Assembly: GCF_000417875.1 (NCBI RefSeq)
Contig: NW_006920881.1
Span: 253,999-317,998, forward strand
Direction of reading: 5' to 3'
Source: Pseudozyma flocculosa PF-1
Taxonomy: Eukaryota; Basidiomycota; Ustilaginomycetes; Ustilaginales; Ustilaginaceae
DNA: 64,000 bases
Positions 1 through 11,464 of the stretch are shown one piece after another (the stretch's first letter is position 1; each line of letters starts with the position of its first letter). The translations under genes and the position numbers were made by a program. The notes beneath the pieces are model-generated. The model was given only the letters and a program-made list of their open reading frames with translations. It made no database searches and was not told the DNA's origin.

Positions 1-498
1 GTACCGAATCTGATGCGAGCCGTCTCTCCTTCTCACACGCCCTTGCACCAGCCCGCCTGCCAACAACGTCGGCGGGGCCAGCAGCGCAAAGTCGTCGATC
101 GGCACCATCTGCCACGACCTTCAAGCCTCCTCGTCCTCGTCATCTGCCGCCGCCTACACGACCCCGTCCCTGTCCCTTGTAGTACTCGGCCTCGCCGGCA
201 CCGCCATGTCCTTCGCTCTCGCCGACGTCCACCCCGCCTTTTTTTAATCTGCAGCATGACCACGAGGTCCTCCCGTGGAATTTGCGCCCTTCATGTCTTT
301 CCATCGAGGCGGGGAGAAGCTGTTTGAGCGCCCGTGTATATATTCGCAAGCAAGAGGTCATCGACAGACCAGACTGGTACATGCAGAGGATAGGGCAGGC
401 TAAGCTCGAATGTGAAACGCGAAAATGCAGTACTAGATGTCTTGGGGAACAGCGGCGACGACCAAAGGGTATATCAAGAGGATCTGGACGGCGACGCC
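1..498. other. Gene-free 3' flank of dynactin gene
   Basis: No convincing coding frame, RNA gene or repeat is seen. The short open frames here have basic, proline/arginine-rich translations typical of GC-rich noncoding sequence. It probably holds the 3' UTR of the p150 gene that ends at 499 on the minus strand. Confidence 0.5.
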
Positions 499-3400
499 CT
501 ACACCTTGACGATGCTGGCGATAATGGGTAGGCCCAGGCCCCGTCTCGATGCAGCCGAGGCGGCGGCCTTTCGCGTGCTGGCCTCGAGATCCCGGATCCT
601 GTCGGCCACCTTGCGCTTCGCCTCCTGCTGCTTCCAGAGCTGCATCGAGGGGTGCTGGTCCAGCGGCCGCCACGCGCGCACGGAGCGCTGCTGTTCCTTT
701 CCAGAGGCGCTGGACGCCGCCGTCGCTGCTCCGTTCGGGGCATTCTGAACCGGCTTGACCGCCGTGGCAACGACGCGGTTGACATTGGAGAGGTCGACCA
801 GCTTCGGCAGCGCGCAGATCGACAGGAGCTGGGAGTGGAGCTTGCGCGTCTCGTCCGAGGCGAGGCGCAGGTCGAGGCCGCCGACGACCTTGCCCTTGGG
901 TCGCGAGGACAGCTTCTCGGTAGCTGGAAGCCCGACAACCTTGCCGCCGACCTTGGTCTCCTCTTCGTCCGAGGTCTGCGCCGGAGACGACGTCGATTGC
1001 GGCTCGATGCCGGCGTCGCTCGCGGTCTTGGAAGGTCCCGTTCCGACCAGGGACGGCAGGGCCTGCATCTGCTGCGTGAGGTTGGCCGTCTTGAGGTACA
1101 TGTTCTCGTTGCGCAGATACTTGACGGCGCCTCGGAGCGCCTCGATGCGCTCGACGAGCTGTCGGGTCTCGAGGTTGAAACTGACGATGGGCGCCAAGTC
1201 CATGCCTTCCTTATCGCCCCCGGGGCCGCCTTCCGCGCTTCCGTTTGCGGTGCCGATCTTGACCCCGCTCTCGGCGGCCTGCTGCTTGAGGCGGTCGTTC
1301 TCCTGCTGCAGGGCGTCGAGCTCCGCTTGGAGGGCGTCGTTGGCCTCTTGGTACGCCTTGGACTGCTTGAGAGCCTCGACGAGGCCGCCGCGCATGTCGT
1401 TCATCTGGTCGGACTGCTCCTTGGACTTCTCGACCTGCTTCTGCAGCCGTTCGAGCTTGATGCCGGACTCCTGCATCGCCTGGTCGCGCGCCTTGATCTG
1501 GCGGTACAGGTCGCGCGCCTCGTCGTTGAGCTTGGCGATCTGGCGCTCGGCCTCGGCGTTGTGCGCTGCCGCAGCCTTGATGTGCTCGACTCGGGCCAGC
1601 CAGGGCTGCGCGCCCGAGATCTTGATGACATTATCCTGCTCGGTGATGGCACCGAGGACCGATCCGATGGTCGTCGAGAGGTGGGCGATGCTCTCGAGCG
1701 GGGCCGCCCAAGGTCTGCTATCCGCCTTGCCGAGGCTCTCCTGCGTTGCCTCCTGGACAAAGCCGATGGCGCGGGACACGTCAAAGGCCGACTTCGACAC
1801 CCTGACCTCGGCGACGTGCGCCGCGATGTTGTTGGAGAGCTGCGTCGCGAACGTGACCAGCTGGCTCGTGAGGCGGCCAAGCGGAGGCAGGTCCATGATG
1901 GCTTCCATCCGCACCGCCTCGTCGTTGGCCGAGAGGTTGACGAGGCGCCTGAGCACCTTCCTCGTCGCGCCCTGTGTGGCCTTGAGGTTGTCGATGAGGG
2001 ACTGGAGGGGCTCAAAGATGTCCCGGTCGAGATCGTGAGAGCCGAGCTCCCACTCGGCCTCGTCCTCGTCGTACAGCCCGGCAATACTCTGTTTGGCGAA
2101 GCCGATGGCGGCGATCAGGGTGTCGAGGTCGTGGTCGATGAGCGTCGCCGAGCCGACCTCCTTGGCCGCCAGGTCCGAGTCGTTCTCGTCGCCGCCGAGG
2201 GCCATGGAAAAGTCCTCGAACTGCTTGATGAATCTCGAGAATTCCTGCCCGCACTCGATCTCCTTGAGCTCTTCTCGTCGCAGGCTCTCGATGTACATGT
2301 CGACCCTCCTCTCGACCGACATGTTCTCGCGGTACATGCGCCCGGCCTTTAGGAAGATCTCGACGGGCGCGAGTCGCAGCACTGCTGCGATCTGGCGCGA
2401 CGAGGCGGCAAAATGGGCCAGGTTGTGCCGCATCTGGCAGATGCCCACCAGCTGCTCCGGCACGACGCTGGCGATGCTCTCCTGGATGTCGTGCTTCATC
2501 TCGACGATTGTCTTGATGAGGTCGGCCTTGCGCGCCATCCTCTGGAAGAAGAGCAGGCAGTGGACCGCGTCCGCGTCCTCCTCGAAGAATGCGGCGGGCA
2601 GGTAGGGCCGGAGCATCTCGAGATGGGTCAGCGCCTGCGACGCCGAGATCCTGCCCAGCTCGAGCTCGATGGTCTTGGCCTGCGACTTGAGCGCCGAGGA
2701 CCGCAGCTTCATGTTGAGGTTGAGCATCGCCTGGCTCTGGCTCGGCGCATTCCGGCCTCCCTCCTCGTCCGGGCCTCGGCTCTGCTCGAGCTCGGCACGC
2801 ACGCTCTCGAGCTCGCTCGACTGGCCGGCCACGACCTCCCTGAATTGCTTGATCGTGTCCTCGAGGTCGACCACCACCAGCTCGAGGGCCTGGACCCTGG
2901 ATTCCTGGTCGTAGAGCTGGGCGCCGCGCACGTCGAGTTCCTGCTGCAGATCCCTGATTTCTTGCGAGCGGCCCTCTTCCAGCTCGTCGTCGAGCTCCTT
3001 TGTCGTCAGGAGGTCCTCGATCTCGGCCTGGAGGCCTGCGATCTTGTCGGACAGGCTCGCGTTGGTCTCCTGGAGACCGAAGAGCATCTCCTCGGCGTGG
3101 GCCGCGTCGTCGAGCCTCGATCGCAGGTCCTCGATCTGGGCTTCCTTGAGCGCCACGTCGGACAGGGCCTTGTCGTAGGTCGAGATCAAGGCCTCAAACT
3201 CGGCGACTTCGTCCTTGAGCTCAGCGATCTCCTTGCGTTGCTCGTTCTCCGTCTCCCTCGCCTGTCGGTGCACTCTGTGAATTTGCAGAATTGAAGTGAG
3301 GGACAAGTGAATGGTGAGTACAAGGATCAGTCGCGCCGGAGTGTGAGACCGACGTGGTCGTGCCAGCTATGCCAGCCCCGCCAACCGCGCCCTTGCTCAT

Positions 3401-5727
3401 ACGGGACGGGACAGCTGGACAGCGCCGACTTACCTCGCCAGCGTCTGCTTCAGGGCCTCGTTGTGCTCCTGCATCCTGATGAACGCGGCGGAGCCGAGCT
3501 CCTCTTCGGTGACCTCGGTGGTCTCGTACTTGGTCACCGAGGCTTGCAGCACGTTCATCTGCACCTGCAGATCCTCGAGCTGGCCCTTGAACTTTTCGCG
3601 CTCCTCTTCGGCCATCTCGCGGTCGATGGTGGCGGCCTCGACCTCGATCGAGAGGTCCTCGTACCGCTGCATCAAGGACTCGCGCTGCGTCTCCCAGTCT
3701 TTCTCCTGGCTCTGCAGGTCGGCCAGCTGCGATTGAGTCTGCTCGAGCTTGGCCGTCAGCTTGGCCTTGAGCAGGAGGAACTGGTCGGCCTCGTCCTTGA
3801 TGCGCTCCATCTCTCGCATCTTTTCGCGGTCGTCTTCCTTGCGCTTCTCGAGGATCCTGACCTTGGTCCGGAGCTCCTCGAGTTCTCTCTGCAGCGCGGC
3901 GACGTCAGCGTTGCTACGGGGCCCCGCCGGGCTGGCCACTGAGGCGAGGCTCATGTAGTCCTTCTTGCCGCCGGCCATGCTCCGCATCGATGCCGACGTC
4001 TGCAGCCCGCCGCCCGCGACTTGCTGAAGCCGATTGGACGAGGGCTCCGCGGGCAGCGTCGTGTCTGGATCCTCGAAGTCGGGGAGGTCGACGTTGTCTT
4101 CTGCTTCTCCGAGCTCGCTGCCGTCTAGGCTCATGCTGATGAGCTGCTCGCCGCCGTCATCGGAAAGGTCGAGCCCCTCGTCGTCCAGGTCGCGTTCGTC
4201 GCTAGGTCTTCGGAGGCGACCGTCCTGCTGGCTTGCATCTGTTGCAGTCGAGGACCTCGCCGAGCGTTGCGGTGGCCGGGCGGCCATGCCGCCTTCAGAG
4301 CGGGCGACGCTGTTGGAGCTCGTGGCCCGCGAGAGAGGCGCAGACAGCGTCGACGCTCTGCCGGGACCCGACTGCGTTCGCACCAAGCTGGCCCCGAGCA
4401 GCGGCAGCCGCCCGATGGGCTCGAACCCCGCCATGGACGCGGCCGGAGGCGCGCGGTAGCGGCGTGGCGGAAGCCCTGCGCCGCTGCCCGTTAGNNNNNN
4501 NNNNNNNNNNNNNNNNNNNNNNNNNNNNNNNNNNNNNNNNNNNNNNNNNNNNNNNNNNNNNNNNNNNNNNNNNNNNNNNNNNNNNNNNNNNNNNNNNNNN
4601 NNNNNNNNNNNNNNNNNNNNNNNNNNNNNNNNNNNNNNNNNNNNNNNNNNNNNNNNNNNNNNNNNNNNNNNNNNNNNNNNNNNNNNNGCAGCGGCAGCCG
4701 CCGATGGGCTCGAACCCGCCATGGACGCGGCGGAGGCGCGCGATAGCGGCGTGGCGGAAGCCTGCGCCGCTGCCGTTGGCCTCACAGCCGACCTCGTCGC
4801 CGTCGGAGTTTGCGTCTGAGCTTTCAGGGGGGCCGTCGATGGTGCGAGGCTGGCTCTCTGGCCTAGCCGGCTCGGACCGGCCGAGACCCTGCCCGTCGCG
4901 GAGGCTGTGCTGGTCCGAGAGACGCGCGAAGTCACTGGTGTGTTGGGCGAGGCGGTGCGGCTGACGCCGGAGCTGTTCAGGGCCGAGCGGCTCGAGGCCG
5001 CAGACGCCGTTCCAGGCCGGGTCGAAGGCGTGGAGCTGCCAGGCTTGAGGGGGGATCGAGATCCTGCGGCGACAGCCGGTTTCGTCGGAGAGACTGGTTT
5101 CCGTGCTGCCGACGCTGACGAGGCAAGAGACATCCGAGGCCTGGCAGCTGCAGATGGCGTCACCGACACCCCGACCGACGGGCGACTCCGGGCTGTCGCT
5201 GCAACTGATGAGGCTCGAGATGTGGCCTGCGTCGTGAAAGCAGAGGGGCCAGGCAGACGAGCCGGTCAGCGCTGGCCAGGTTGGTACATCCTCGGTCCAA
5301 GCAGGACCACGGCGACACTCACAGACACCGGAGTTGCCGCGCTCTTGCGCGGGCTCGCGGTCCTCGCAACTGGCGCTCGCTGGGAGGCAGCGGCCGCCCG
5401 GGAGCGTTCGGCCGCCAGCAGTTCGGCCTCGTCGTCCAGATAGTCGTCGTGCACATCCTCCATCTCGTCCTCGGCGGTGAGGGCGTGGACTTGGGTGGGT
5501 CGCACAAAGACTCCATAGCCCTCGTCGCACTCAAAGTAGCGTTTGCCCTGTACGGAGCCATTGTTCTTGCCGTTGGCCTCGTCGAGGTGGACACCTACCC
5601 ACACCCCGGGCGCGAACGACGTCTGGCCGACGAAGAGGACCTCGCCACGGCCCAGCTTGTTGATGACACATCGAGAGTGGAGATGGATCGGCTGCGACGC
5701 CGCATTGGGCGTCCCAGGAGAAGGCAT
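499..5727 (-). CDS. Dynactin p150Glued subunit (dynactin 1)
   Basis: Largest subunit of dynactin, the dynein activator that links the motor to microtubules and cargo. Three exons fit GT-AG rules and keep frame: 5727-5323, 5226-3434 (interrupted by the 4495-4687 gap) and 3274-499. Residues about 22-85 form a CAP-Gly domain with the GKNNGSVQG groove motif followed by KRYF, the microtubule/EB1-binding surface. A Ser/Pro/Ala-rich basic linker follows, then a long coiled coil and the dynactin C-terminal domain from about residue 900 (QAKTIELELGRISASQ region). The start at 5727 lies just ahead of the CAP-Gly and has no upstream rival. The predicted length, about 1,650 residues with unknown residues in the gap, exceeds the usual 1,200-1,350; part of the excess is likely the duplicated gap flank. 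The domain order makes the identity very secure; the linker sequence around the gap is unreliable. Confidence 0.95.
4396..4494. repeat. Left flank copy of gap-spanning duplicate
   Basis: This stretch is nearly identical to 4688-4781 on the other side of the N run. Most visible differences are single extra bases in short G/C runs of this copy (for example cccgat versus ccgat, ccccgcc versus cccgcc, aagccct versus aagcct). That pattern suggests two unmerged contig ends covering the same locus rather than a biological tandem repeat. Confidence 0.8.
4495..4687. other. Assembly gap (193 N)
   Basis: A run of N inside the second coding exon of the dynactin p150 gene. Because both flanks carry the same sequence, the true gap may be zero or negative in length. 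Confidence 0.98.
4688..4781. repeat. Right flank copy of gap-spanning duplicate
   Basis: Second copy of the sequence at 4396-4494. In the gene's frame this copy reads as an Ala/Ser-rich linker (RASAASMAGSSPSAAAA), while the other copy, carrying extra bases, reads in a shifted frame (MAGFEPIGRLPLL). At most one of the two readings can be the real protein. Confidence 0.8.
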
Positions 5728-7030
5728 GGCGGGCAGCTGTAGAAGATTCCGAGAAGCCGCGCCCGTCTAGACGTACTGTCCCTCGGCGTCGTTTGGTGCG
5801 GGCGATGGTATGGTGGGGCGCACAGAGGTCGGCTAGGCCCTCATTGAGTTCGCGTCGAGAGCGGACAGTTGAGGTGTAGGAGTGCGTGCGCTTGCGGTAG
5901 CGTGTCGCTACAGCAGTATCGGATCTTCCGCCTGCTTGTGAGCGAGGCCGGATCCAGTCCGGGCTGCGTTGGCGGTCGTTACGTTTTCGGAGGCTGGTGT
6001 TGCCTGGCGCCAACGTCGGGTCGATGCCGGAGGTGAGCCGTTGTCGCGGGCGCCGCTGGGTAATGGCACTCGGCCTCGAAGCTGGCTGCGGCTGCGCTCG
6101 GAGACTGCTTTGGTGTCAAGGCGGATAGAGAGGGTGATGGCTGTGGTGAGGATCGAGATGTCGATCGACCTGCGTCCTCTTCCTGTGGCCCATGCAGCTG
6201 GAACGCGTCCCTCTCTCGCCTGCAGGACCAGGCCAGGCCAGGCCAGGGCCACGCCTGCCAAAGTGTGAAATAGCATGGGCCGGCGCGGTGCGGTGTTGCT
6301 CTCTCTCCGTCCACCTCTCCTCGGCCATCCAGATGGCACCGCAGCATGGCTGCTTCGTCCCAGGTCAAGCGGTTGTGCACCGCTCCTGCCTGTCGAAGAC
6401 CCAGAGACGCGAAGGACGAGCGAGCGTAGCTGCTTCACGACAAAGTGTCTCCCGCCCGACGGGTCACGATTGGAGGCGGAGGGATTTCATCTGATTTTAG
6501 CTGCCCCCTTTCTCGCCCATGAGCCCCCGGGCTTGCTCGCCTGGGGGCCTTCTTTCGATGCCGCACCGCTGGCGACCTGCAGACCCGGAGCCTCGAGCTC
6601 TCATCCCGGGCGTCGCCGCCATCCTTCACAGCCATAAACGCCATCAAGAAGGGACAGCTTCCTAGGACCGTCGAGGACTACGGGATGCTGCTGTTGGGGC
6701 TCGAGACCAACCCTGCCTGCCCAGTCGCCGGCCGAGAGGGAGGGGTGGAGGCGCGCGCGCTCAGATCACGCTGCGCCCAACGGCCCAGGTCTGCTGGCCT
6801 GCCCGCGGGCGGGCCTCGCGCCAAGGCCGAGTGCCGCAAAGTCGTCCGCATCCAGCCAGCCACGAGGCTGGGAAGAAACGAGCGGCGAACTGGCGCGGGG
6901 GTCCTGGGCGGGCGACGCGGGGACAGTCGACGACCAGGTCTACCCTCCCTCCTTCGCCTCCGCCCTCTCCCTGTAGACATCTCGCCTCCTCCGTCCTCCT
7001 CCTCTTCTTGCAGGCTCTCAGCTCACCATC
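5728..7030. other. Divergent intergenic region, p150 / CCDC47-like
   Basis: Holds the promoters of the dynactin gene (leftward) and the CCDC47-like gene (rightward). It carries a GGCCA tandem at 6228-6250 and a pyrimidine-rich stretch ending in TTGCAG at about 7007-7012, which could be the acceptor of a 5' UTR intron just before the start at 7031. No supported coding frame is seen. Confidence 0.45.
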
Positions 7031-8329
7031 ATGGCGCACGCAGTCACCAAGTCGGCCCCGATGGGCTACCTCTTCGCAGCGTGGATCGCGCTTCTCCTCG
7101 TCCCGGCCACGGCCGCGGCTTTCGAGCTGCCCAAGTTCCTGACCGGAGGACTCGGCTCTCCCAACGCCAACCGCCCGGTGGGCGCGACGGCCTACCAGGC
7201 GCAGCAGCCCTACGACGGCTTCGAGATCCCCATCACCTCGCGCCTCGTCTTCAGGCCGGCGCTCTTCACGACCGAGGGCGGCGTGCTCGGCGTCTGCATC
7301 CTCTTTCTGCTGATCCACTACGCCGGCAAGGCTCGCAACCGCCAGATGGCCGAGCGATGGGCCAAGAAGGCCATGCCCTTGCTCTCCAACGAGTTTGCCA
7401 GCGTCGCGGACGACACAAAGGGCCGCGGGCTGGTCATCTGGAACGGAGGATCCGATGCCCTCATCTTTGCCTCGGGCCGACGCGGATGCCAAAGCCTTAG
7501 CGCCGTCTTTACGCTCAAGCCGCGACACGACCCTCTCGAGCGCTTCACCAGCTTTGTCTTCGACGTCGCCACCGCCAGCCTCGTCCCCTCGCACCGCGAC
7601 CTCCTCACCCTCACCTTCGCCCTGCCGACGACCGCCGACAACGTCTACGGCATCTTCGCCCTTGTCGACAAGACTGCCCTCCAGGCCACGCGCTCCGGCC
7701 GCTTCGACCTCTCGTTCACCAAGATCAACGACGGCGACCAGGCCGTCACCTCGCGCGGGATCCCCAACCGCTTCGCCATTCTCACCGAGTCAAGCGACCT
7801 CACCGACCAGTACCTCGGCGAGCCCGACGCGCGTGGTCAGGCTCAGAGGCAGAAGATCGGCGTGGCCGACGCCCTAAAGACGTCGGCAGCCGACCTGCTC
7901 GAGAGCTTGGTGATCAGCGACCAGCCCGCCGAGCGGCCCACTGGCCCCGTGGCCGTCCAGCAGCGGGAGCCGAGGCTGGTGTTGACGCTGTGCATGCCCA
8001 AGTCCGACGCCCAGTGCGAGGCGTCGCTGGCGCTGCTGCACGTCGCCGTCAACATCGTCGACGGCCTCGATAAGGGAATCATCAAGCCCCGCACCGAGGC
8101 CATGGCCAAGTTCCGCAAGACGCGCGCCGAGGTGGACAAGGAGCTGCTCGAGGAGTCGACCAAGGAGCAGCGCGAGGCCGAAAGGGAGGCAAAGGAGGAG
8201 GCCAAGAGGAAGGCCGAGAAGGAGAAGTTCGACCGCATGACGCCCGCCGAGCAGGCGAGGCGCAAGGAGCTCGAGAAGAAGCGCGCGCAGAAGAAGAGCG
8301 CCATGAAGATGCAGGGCCGACAGCAATGA
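7031..8329 (+). CDS. CCDC47-like ER membrane protein (DUF1682)
   Basis: Single-exon, 432-residue protein of the CCDC47/DUF1682 family. In animals CCDC47 is part of the PAT complex that helps multi-pass proteins fold at the ER translocon and has been linked to Ca2+ handling; the fungal role is inferred from that. Visible order: cleavable signal peptide (residues about 10-33, LFAAWIALLLVPATAAA), short lumenal segment, membrane span at about 82-98 (GVLGVCILFLLIHYAG), a large cytosolic domain with the family-like FASGRRGCQSLSAVFTLKPRHD stretch (read as two halves), and a Lys/Glu-rich C-terminal coiled coil ending in KKSAMKMQGRQQ. The length is close to animal CCDC47 (about 480). The start at 7031 has a good context and leads straight into the signal peptide. 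It converges with the SERF gene. Confidence 0.9.
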   Translation: MAHAVTKSAPMGYLFAAWIALLLVPATAAAFELPKFLTGGLGSPNANRPVGATAYQAQQPYDGFEIPITSRLVFRPALFTTEGGVLGVCILFLLIHYAGKARNRQMAERWAKKAMPLLSNEFASVADDTKGRGLVIWNGGSDALIFASGRRGCQSLSAVFTLKPRHDPLERFTSFVFDVATASLVPSHRDLLTLTFALPTTADNVYGIFALVDKTALQATRSGRFDLSFTKINDGDQAVTSRGIPNRFAILTESSDLTDQYLGEPDARGQAQRQKIGVADALKTSAADLLESLVISDQPAERPTGPVAVQQREPRLVLTLCMPKSDAQCEASLALLHVAVNIVDGLDKGIIKPRTEAMAKFRKTRAEVDKELLEESTKEQREAEREAKEEAKRKAEKEKFDRMTPAEQARRKELEKKRAQKKSAMKMQGRQQ

Positions 8330-8735
8330 TCGGCGGCCGCCCGCAGTGCACCGCGATGACGGCCCCGACCCGGGTGGCGCTGCCCTCGCGACCCGTAGCC
8401 AAGCTGCAATGGAATGGAAAAACTGCATCGCCTCCGATGGCGCAACGAGATGGGCGTCCACTCGCGCCGGGACGACATCTCGTCGGCTGGTCTGCGCTTT
8501 TGCTAGATGCTATGATTGATACGAGTGAGCCGAGCTTCCTGCTTGGGGGAAGTGTCGAGGCCGAGTGCACAACTGAGCTCGGGAGGGCTGGCCCTGCTCG
8601 CATGCCGCCACGTCATGCCTGCGAATCGTCTGGAGACCCTCGTTGGCCGCGGAGAGCCTCGAGGCGCCGCTCGACGCCTACGGCCGTGCCCGTGCCCGCG
8701 CCTGCGGTCAAACTTTGAGAGTGCGGTGCGCGTGC
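8330..8735. other. Convergent intergenic region
   Basis: 406 bp between the 3' ends of the CCDC47-like and SERF genes. Presumably 3' UTRs and terminators; no gene is seen. Confidence 0.4.
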
Positions 8736-9183
8736 TCATTTGCCTGACCCTCCGCCAGCCTCGGCAGCCTTTGCCGCTTTCGCCTAGTGGAGCGTACGAG
8801 CGGAAAGACAGGGCGATGAGGGCGGGTGGGTGTCAGGGCAGCACGACGACGTCGAGACGCTCGACCAGGGCAAGGGTGAAAGATGGTCGGTACTCACAGC
8901 AATCTTCTGCCTGAGGGCCTCGGCATCGGCCTCCTTTTTGGCGGCGAGCGAGGTGGCGCTCGTCTTGGTCTTTCCCTTGTTCTGCTCGGCCAGCTTCTTC
9001 TGGTTCTTGGCACGAGCCAGCTCTCTCTGGTTTCCGCCTGCGAGCGTCGTGCGAGCATCGAACGTTGTGAGAAGGGGCAGCAGGTTCGTCAGCAAAGCGA
9101 TTCAGCATGTGGTCGACCCCGGGGCAGACCGGGTTGTGAAGTGGGAAGAAGTGTGGAGGGGGGAGCCGAGACTCACGAGTCAT
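8736..9183 (-). CDS. SERF / 4F5 family small basic protein
   Basis: A 64-residue protein recovered only by splicing: exons 9183-9177, 9037-8898 and 8783-8736, all GT-AG and in phase. The first coding exon is just 7 nt (ATG ACT C). The joined N-terminus reads MTRGNQRELARAKNQKK, the hallmark of the 4F5/SERF (small EDRK-rich factor) family; the rest is Lys/Ala/Glu-rich and ends AKAAKAAEAGGGSGK. SERF proteins are disordered, bind nucleic acid and acidic clients, and in animals speed amyloid aggregation; the fungal function is not settled. The length matches the family (about 60-70). Without the tiny first exon the family signature would lack its start, which supports the model. Confidence 0.9.
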
Positions 9184-9863
9184 GATGCTATCTCCCTGCT
9201 CGCTCGTGCTCGTGGTCAACGAAAGAGTTGGTCTCTTGTGTCGATCTGGGACAGCCAGAGGCGCAGAGAGGTGTGTCGTTCCCAGCAGCCAAAGAGGCCC
9301 TTTCGGAAAGAGGTGGTGGCTCGGAGCAAGAGGTGGGTGAGGAAGGAAATGCAAAGGCGTGGAAAGTGCAGCGAAGGCCGTCGGGTCCCTCTGGCGCCCT
9401 CTCTGCCTGGCCGTGCCACCGCCCGCTTGGAATTTCGGGCTCGGTCTTCTGTCCTGCCTTAAGCTTGGGCCCGGCGGCCGGGTTTCGACGCCGCCTGGGC
9501 TGGCCCAGACCCGCGTCCCAGGGTCCCCAACACCACCCTTGGAGGATGAGCTCGACGGTCTGACCTAGCCTGCCAGCGTTCGCCCGTCAGCTGCTTGCTA
9601 ACCTCACGTCGACGAGCATCGTATCACACACTCTGCGTCACACAACGGTCGAGGCGCGGGAGTGGGTCGATCTATCAAAAGGGCATCGTCTCTGAGATTC
9701 CTCTCGTGTGCGTGCAAATGAAGGCGGGGATCGGCAAGCTACAGACTACTGTGAAAAGACTCGGCCCAGATCGGAAGCTAATGTGCTGCTGCCTGTGAGG
9801 CCGGACTGGTCCGCGGCAGGGCTCCAACGGGATCGCAAGCCCGCATCGGAAGCAGAGGTCCGC
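9184..9863. other. Intergenic region upstream of SERF gene
   Basis: 680 bp between the SERF start and the Rieske stop, both on the minus strand. It should contain the SERF promoter and the Rieske 3' UTR. No coding frame or repeat stands out. Confidence 0.4.
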
Positions 9864-11464
9864 TCAACCGATGATGAGCTTGTTCTCGCCGTCGTTGAAG
9901 TCGTATTCTGGCACCTCGAGGTTGAGAGGCGCAGGTCCCTTTCTCGCCCGTCCGCTGATGTCGTAGTGGGAACCGTGGCAGGGGCAGTACCATCCGCCGT
10001 AGTCGCCGGCCTCGCCGATCGGCACGCAACCCAGGTGGGTGCAGACGCCGAGCATGACGAGCCACTCGGGGCGCTTGGCGCGGTCCGAGTCCTTCTGCGG
10101 GTCGCGCAGCTTGCTGATGTCGACGGCGTTGGCCTCGTCAATCTCCTCCTTGGTCCTGTGGCGGACAAAGACGGGCTTGCCACGCCACTTGATGATGGCG
10201 TTCTTGCCCTCCGGGATGCTGTTCATGTCGACCTCGACCTTGGCCAGCGCCAGGACATCGCTCGAGGCGCCCATCGAGGCGAGGAAGTCGGAGACGAGCG
10301 ACTTGGCACCCGAGGCGGCGATGAGGCCCATCGAGCCCACCATGAAGTACGAGAAGGTCTTGGCCTTGTCGGTGCTCTTGGCACGGTAGCCGCTGAAGTC
10401 GGGGACCGAGGTCGTCTCACGGGGCGAGGCCTGCAGCTCGCGCGGCGTCGACGAGAAGAAGCGGGGCGAGCCGGCGCTGGGAAGGGCTGCAGGGGGTGTA
10501 CGAGGAAGTGGAAGCGAGTCGAGGAGCAACGGAGACAGGTCAGCGACTGAATCAGCGACGACAAGCAGCCATAGCAGCTTCCAGTGCTCTGCCGAACGGA
10601 CGGACCACAGCAGCATCGCACAAGCAGTGTCGTGTGCGCCTGTACCCGAGCGTATGGGGCTTCTCAGGTACGTTGCCACCTCTATGAAGCCTTCTGCCGC
10701 GGACGACATGCGGGGTGTGGCTGGGCGACATTCACGCTCGGCGCGGAGCCAAGCCGACACCGACCGCTGCTGGAAGCGCTGTGACCTGTCCCGTCCGAGT
10801 TGATGACGCGCTGAAGACTCACTGTTGATGCCCGATCGGGCGCTCAGAACGCCATTGCTGGTGGAGAGGCGCGAGGACCAGCGCGGGACCTGGGTGACAT
10901 CGGATCGGGGAGAAGAACCGTAGCCCTCAGCATGATGGGGGTCGGCAGGGGCGCGGGCGGCGTGGTTGATGCCGGCGGCGATGGGGGTGCCGCTGTAGGC
11001 AGTAGCGGCCGTAGGACTGGGTGGTGGTATGTACGCACAGTTGACCAGAGCGTGAGGGAGGGCAGGAAGCCGGGTTCGTAAATGGCCGTGTCGGAGATTG
11101 TCGGGAAGAAGCAGGGCGAGGATGGCGGGAACGCAAGTGGACGAGGGCGAAGGCGTGCGCAGATGGGCGTCGGGTGCGAGCAGGGAGAATTGAAGAGAGT
11201 TCGAGGAGAGCCAGGAGGGTCAAGACAAAGCACGATCGTCAGTATGGTATCCAACATGGCCAGCGAGGTGGACGCAGCGTTCCCGTGCAGCTCTCAGCCG
11301 GGTTCGGTATCGAGGCGCTGAGAGTTCAGGGCGGTGCGTGCCACCCGACAAAGCTTCAACCACCAAACTGGCAGAGGAATCGGCCAGCTCCTGGCTGGAA
11401 TAGGTGACACCCACGGAAGGTTGATGGCCTTGCGGAAGGCGGTGCGGGCGACGGGAGCGGCCAT
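9864..11464 (-). CDS. RIP1: Rieske iron-sulfur subunit of complex III
   Basis: Ubiquinol-cytochrome c reductase iron-sulfur subunit: carries the 2Fe-2S cluster that passes electrons from ubiquinol to cytochrome c1 in the mitochondrial inner membrane. Exons: 11464-11415, 11016-10823 (alternative acceptor at 10992) and 10486-9864. Exon 1 encodes a presequence-like [17 protein letters not shown]. Exon 3 gives the membrane anchor ([19 protein letters not shown]) and the soluble head with both cluster-binding loops, CTHLGC (about residue 229) and CPCHGSHYD (about residue 246): two Cys and two His ligands plus the disulfide Cys pair. Predicted length is 288 residues (280 with the other acceptor), slightly longer than yeast because of the N-terminal half. 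Intron 1 is long (about 400 nt) for this window. All phases agree, so the identity is certain; the exon 2 boundary is less so. Confidence 0.95.

Noticed and set aside
652..2352. 566-codon open frame antisense to dynactin p150
   Set aside because: Leu/Arg/Asp-rich complement of coiled-coil codons; no independent support.
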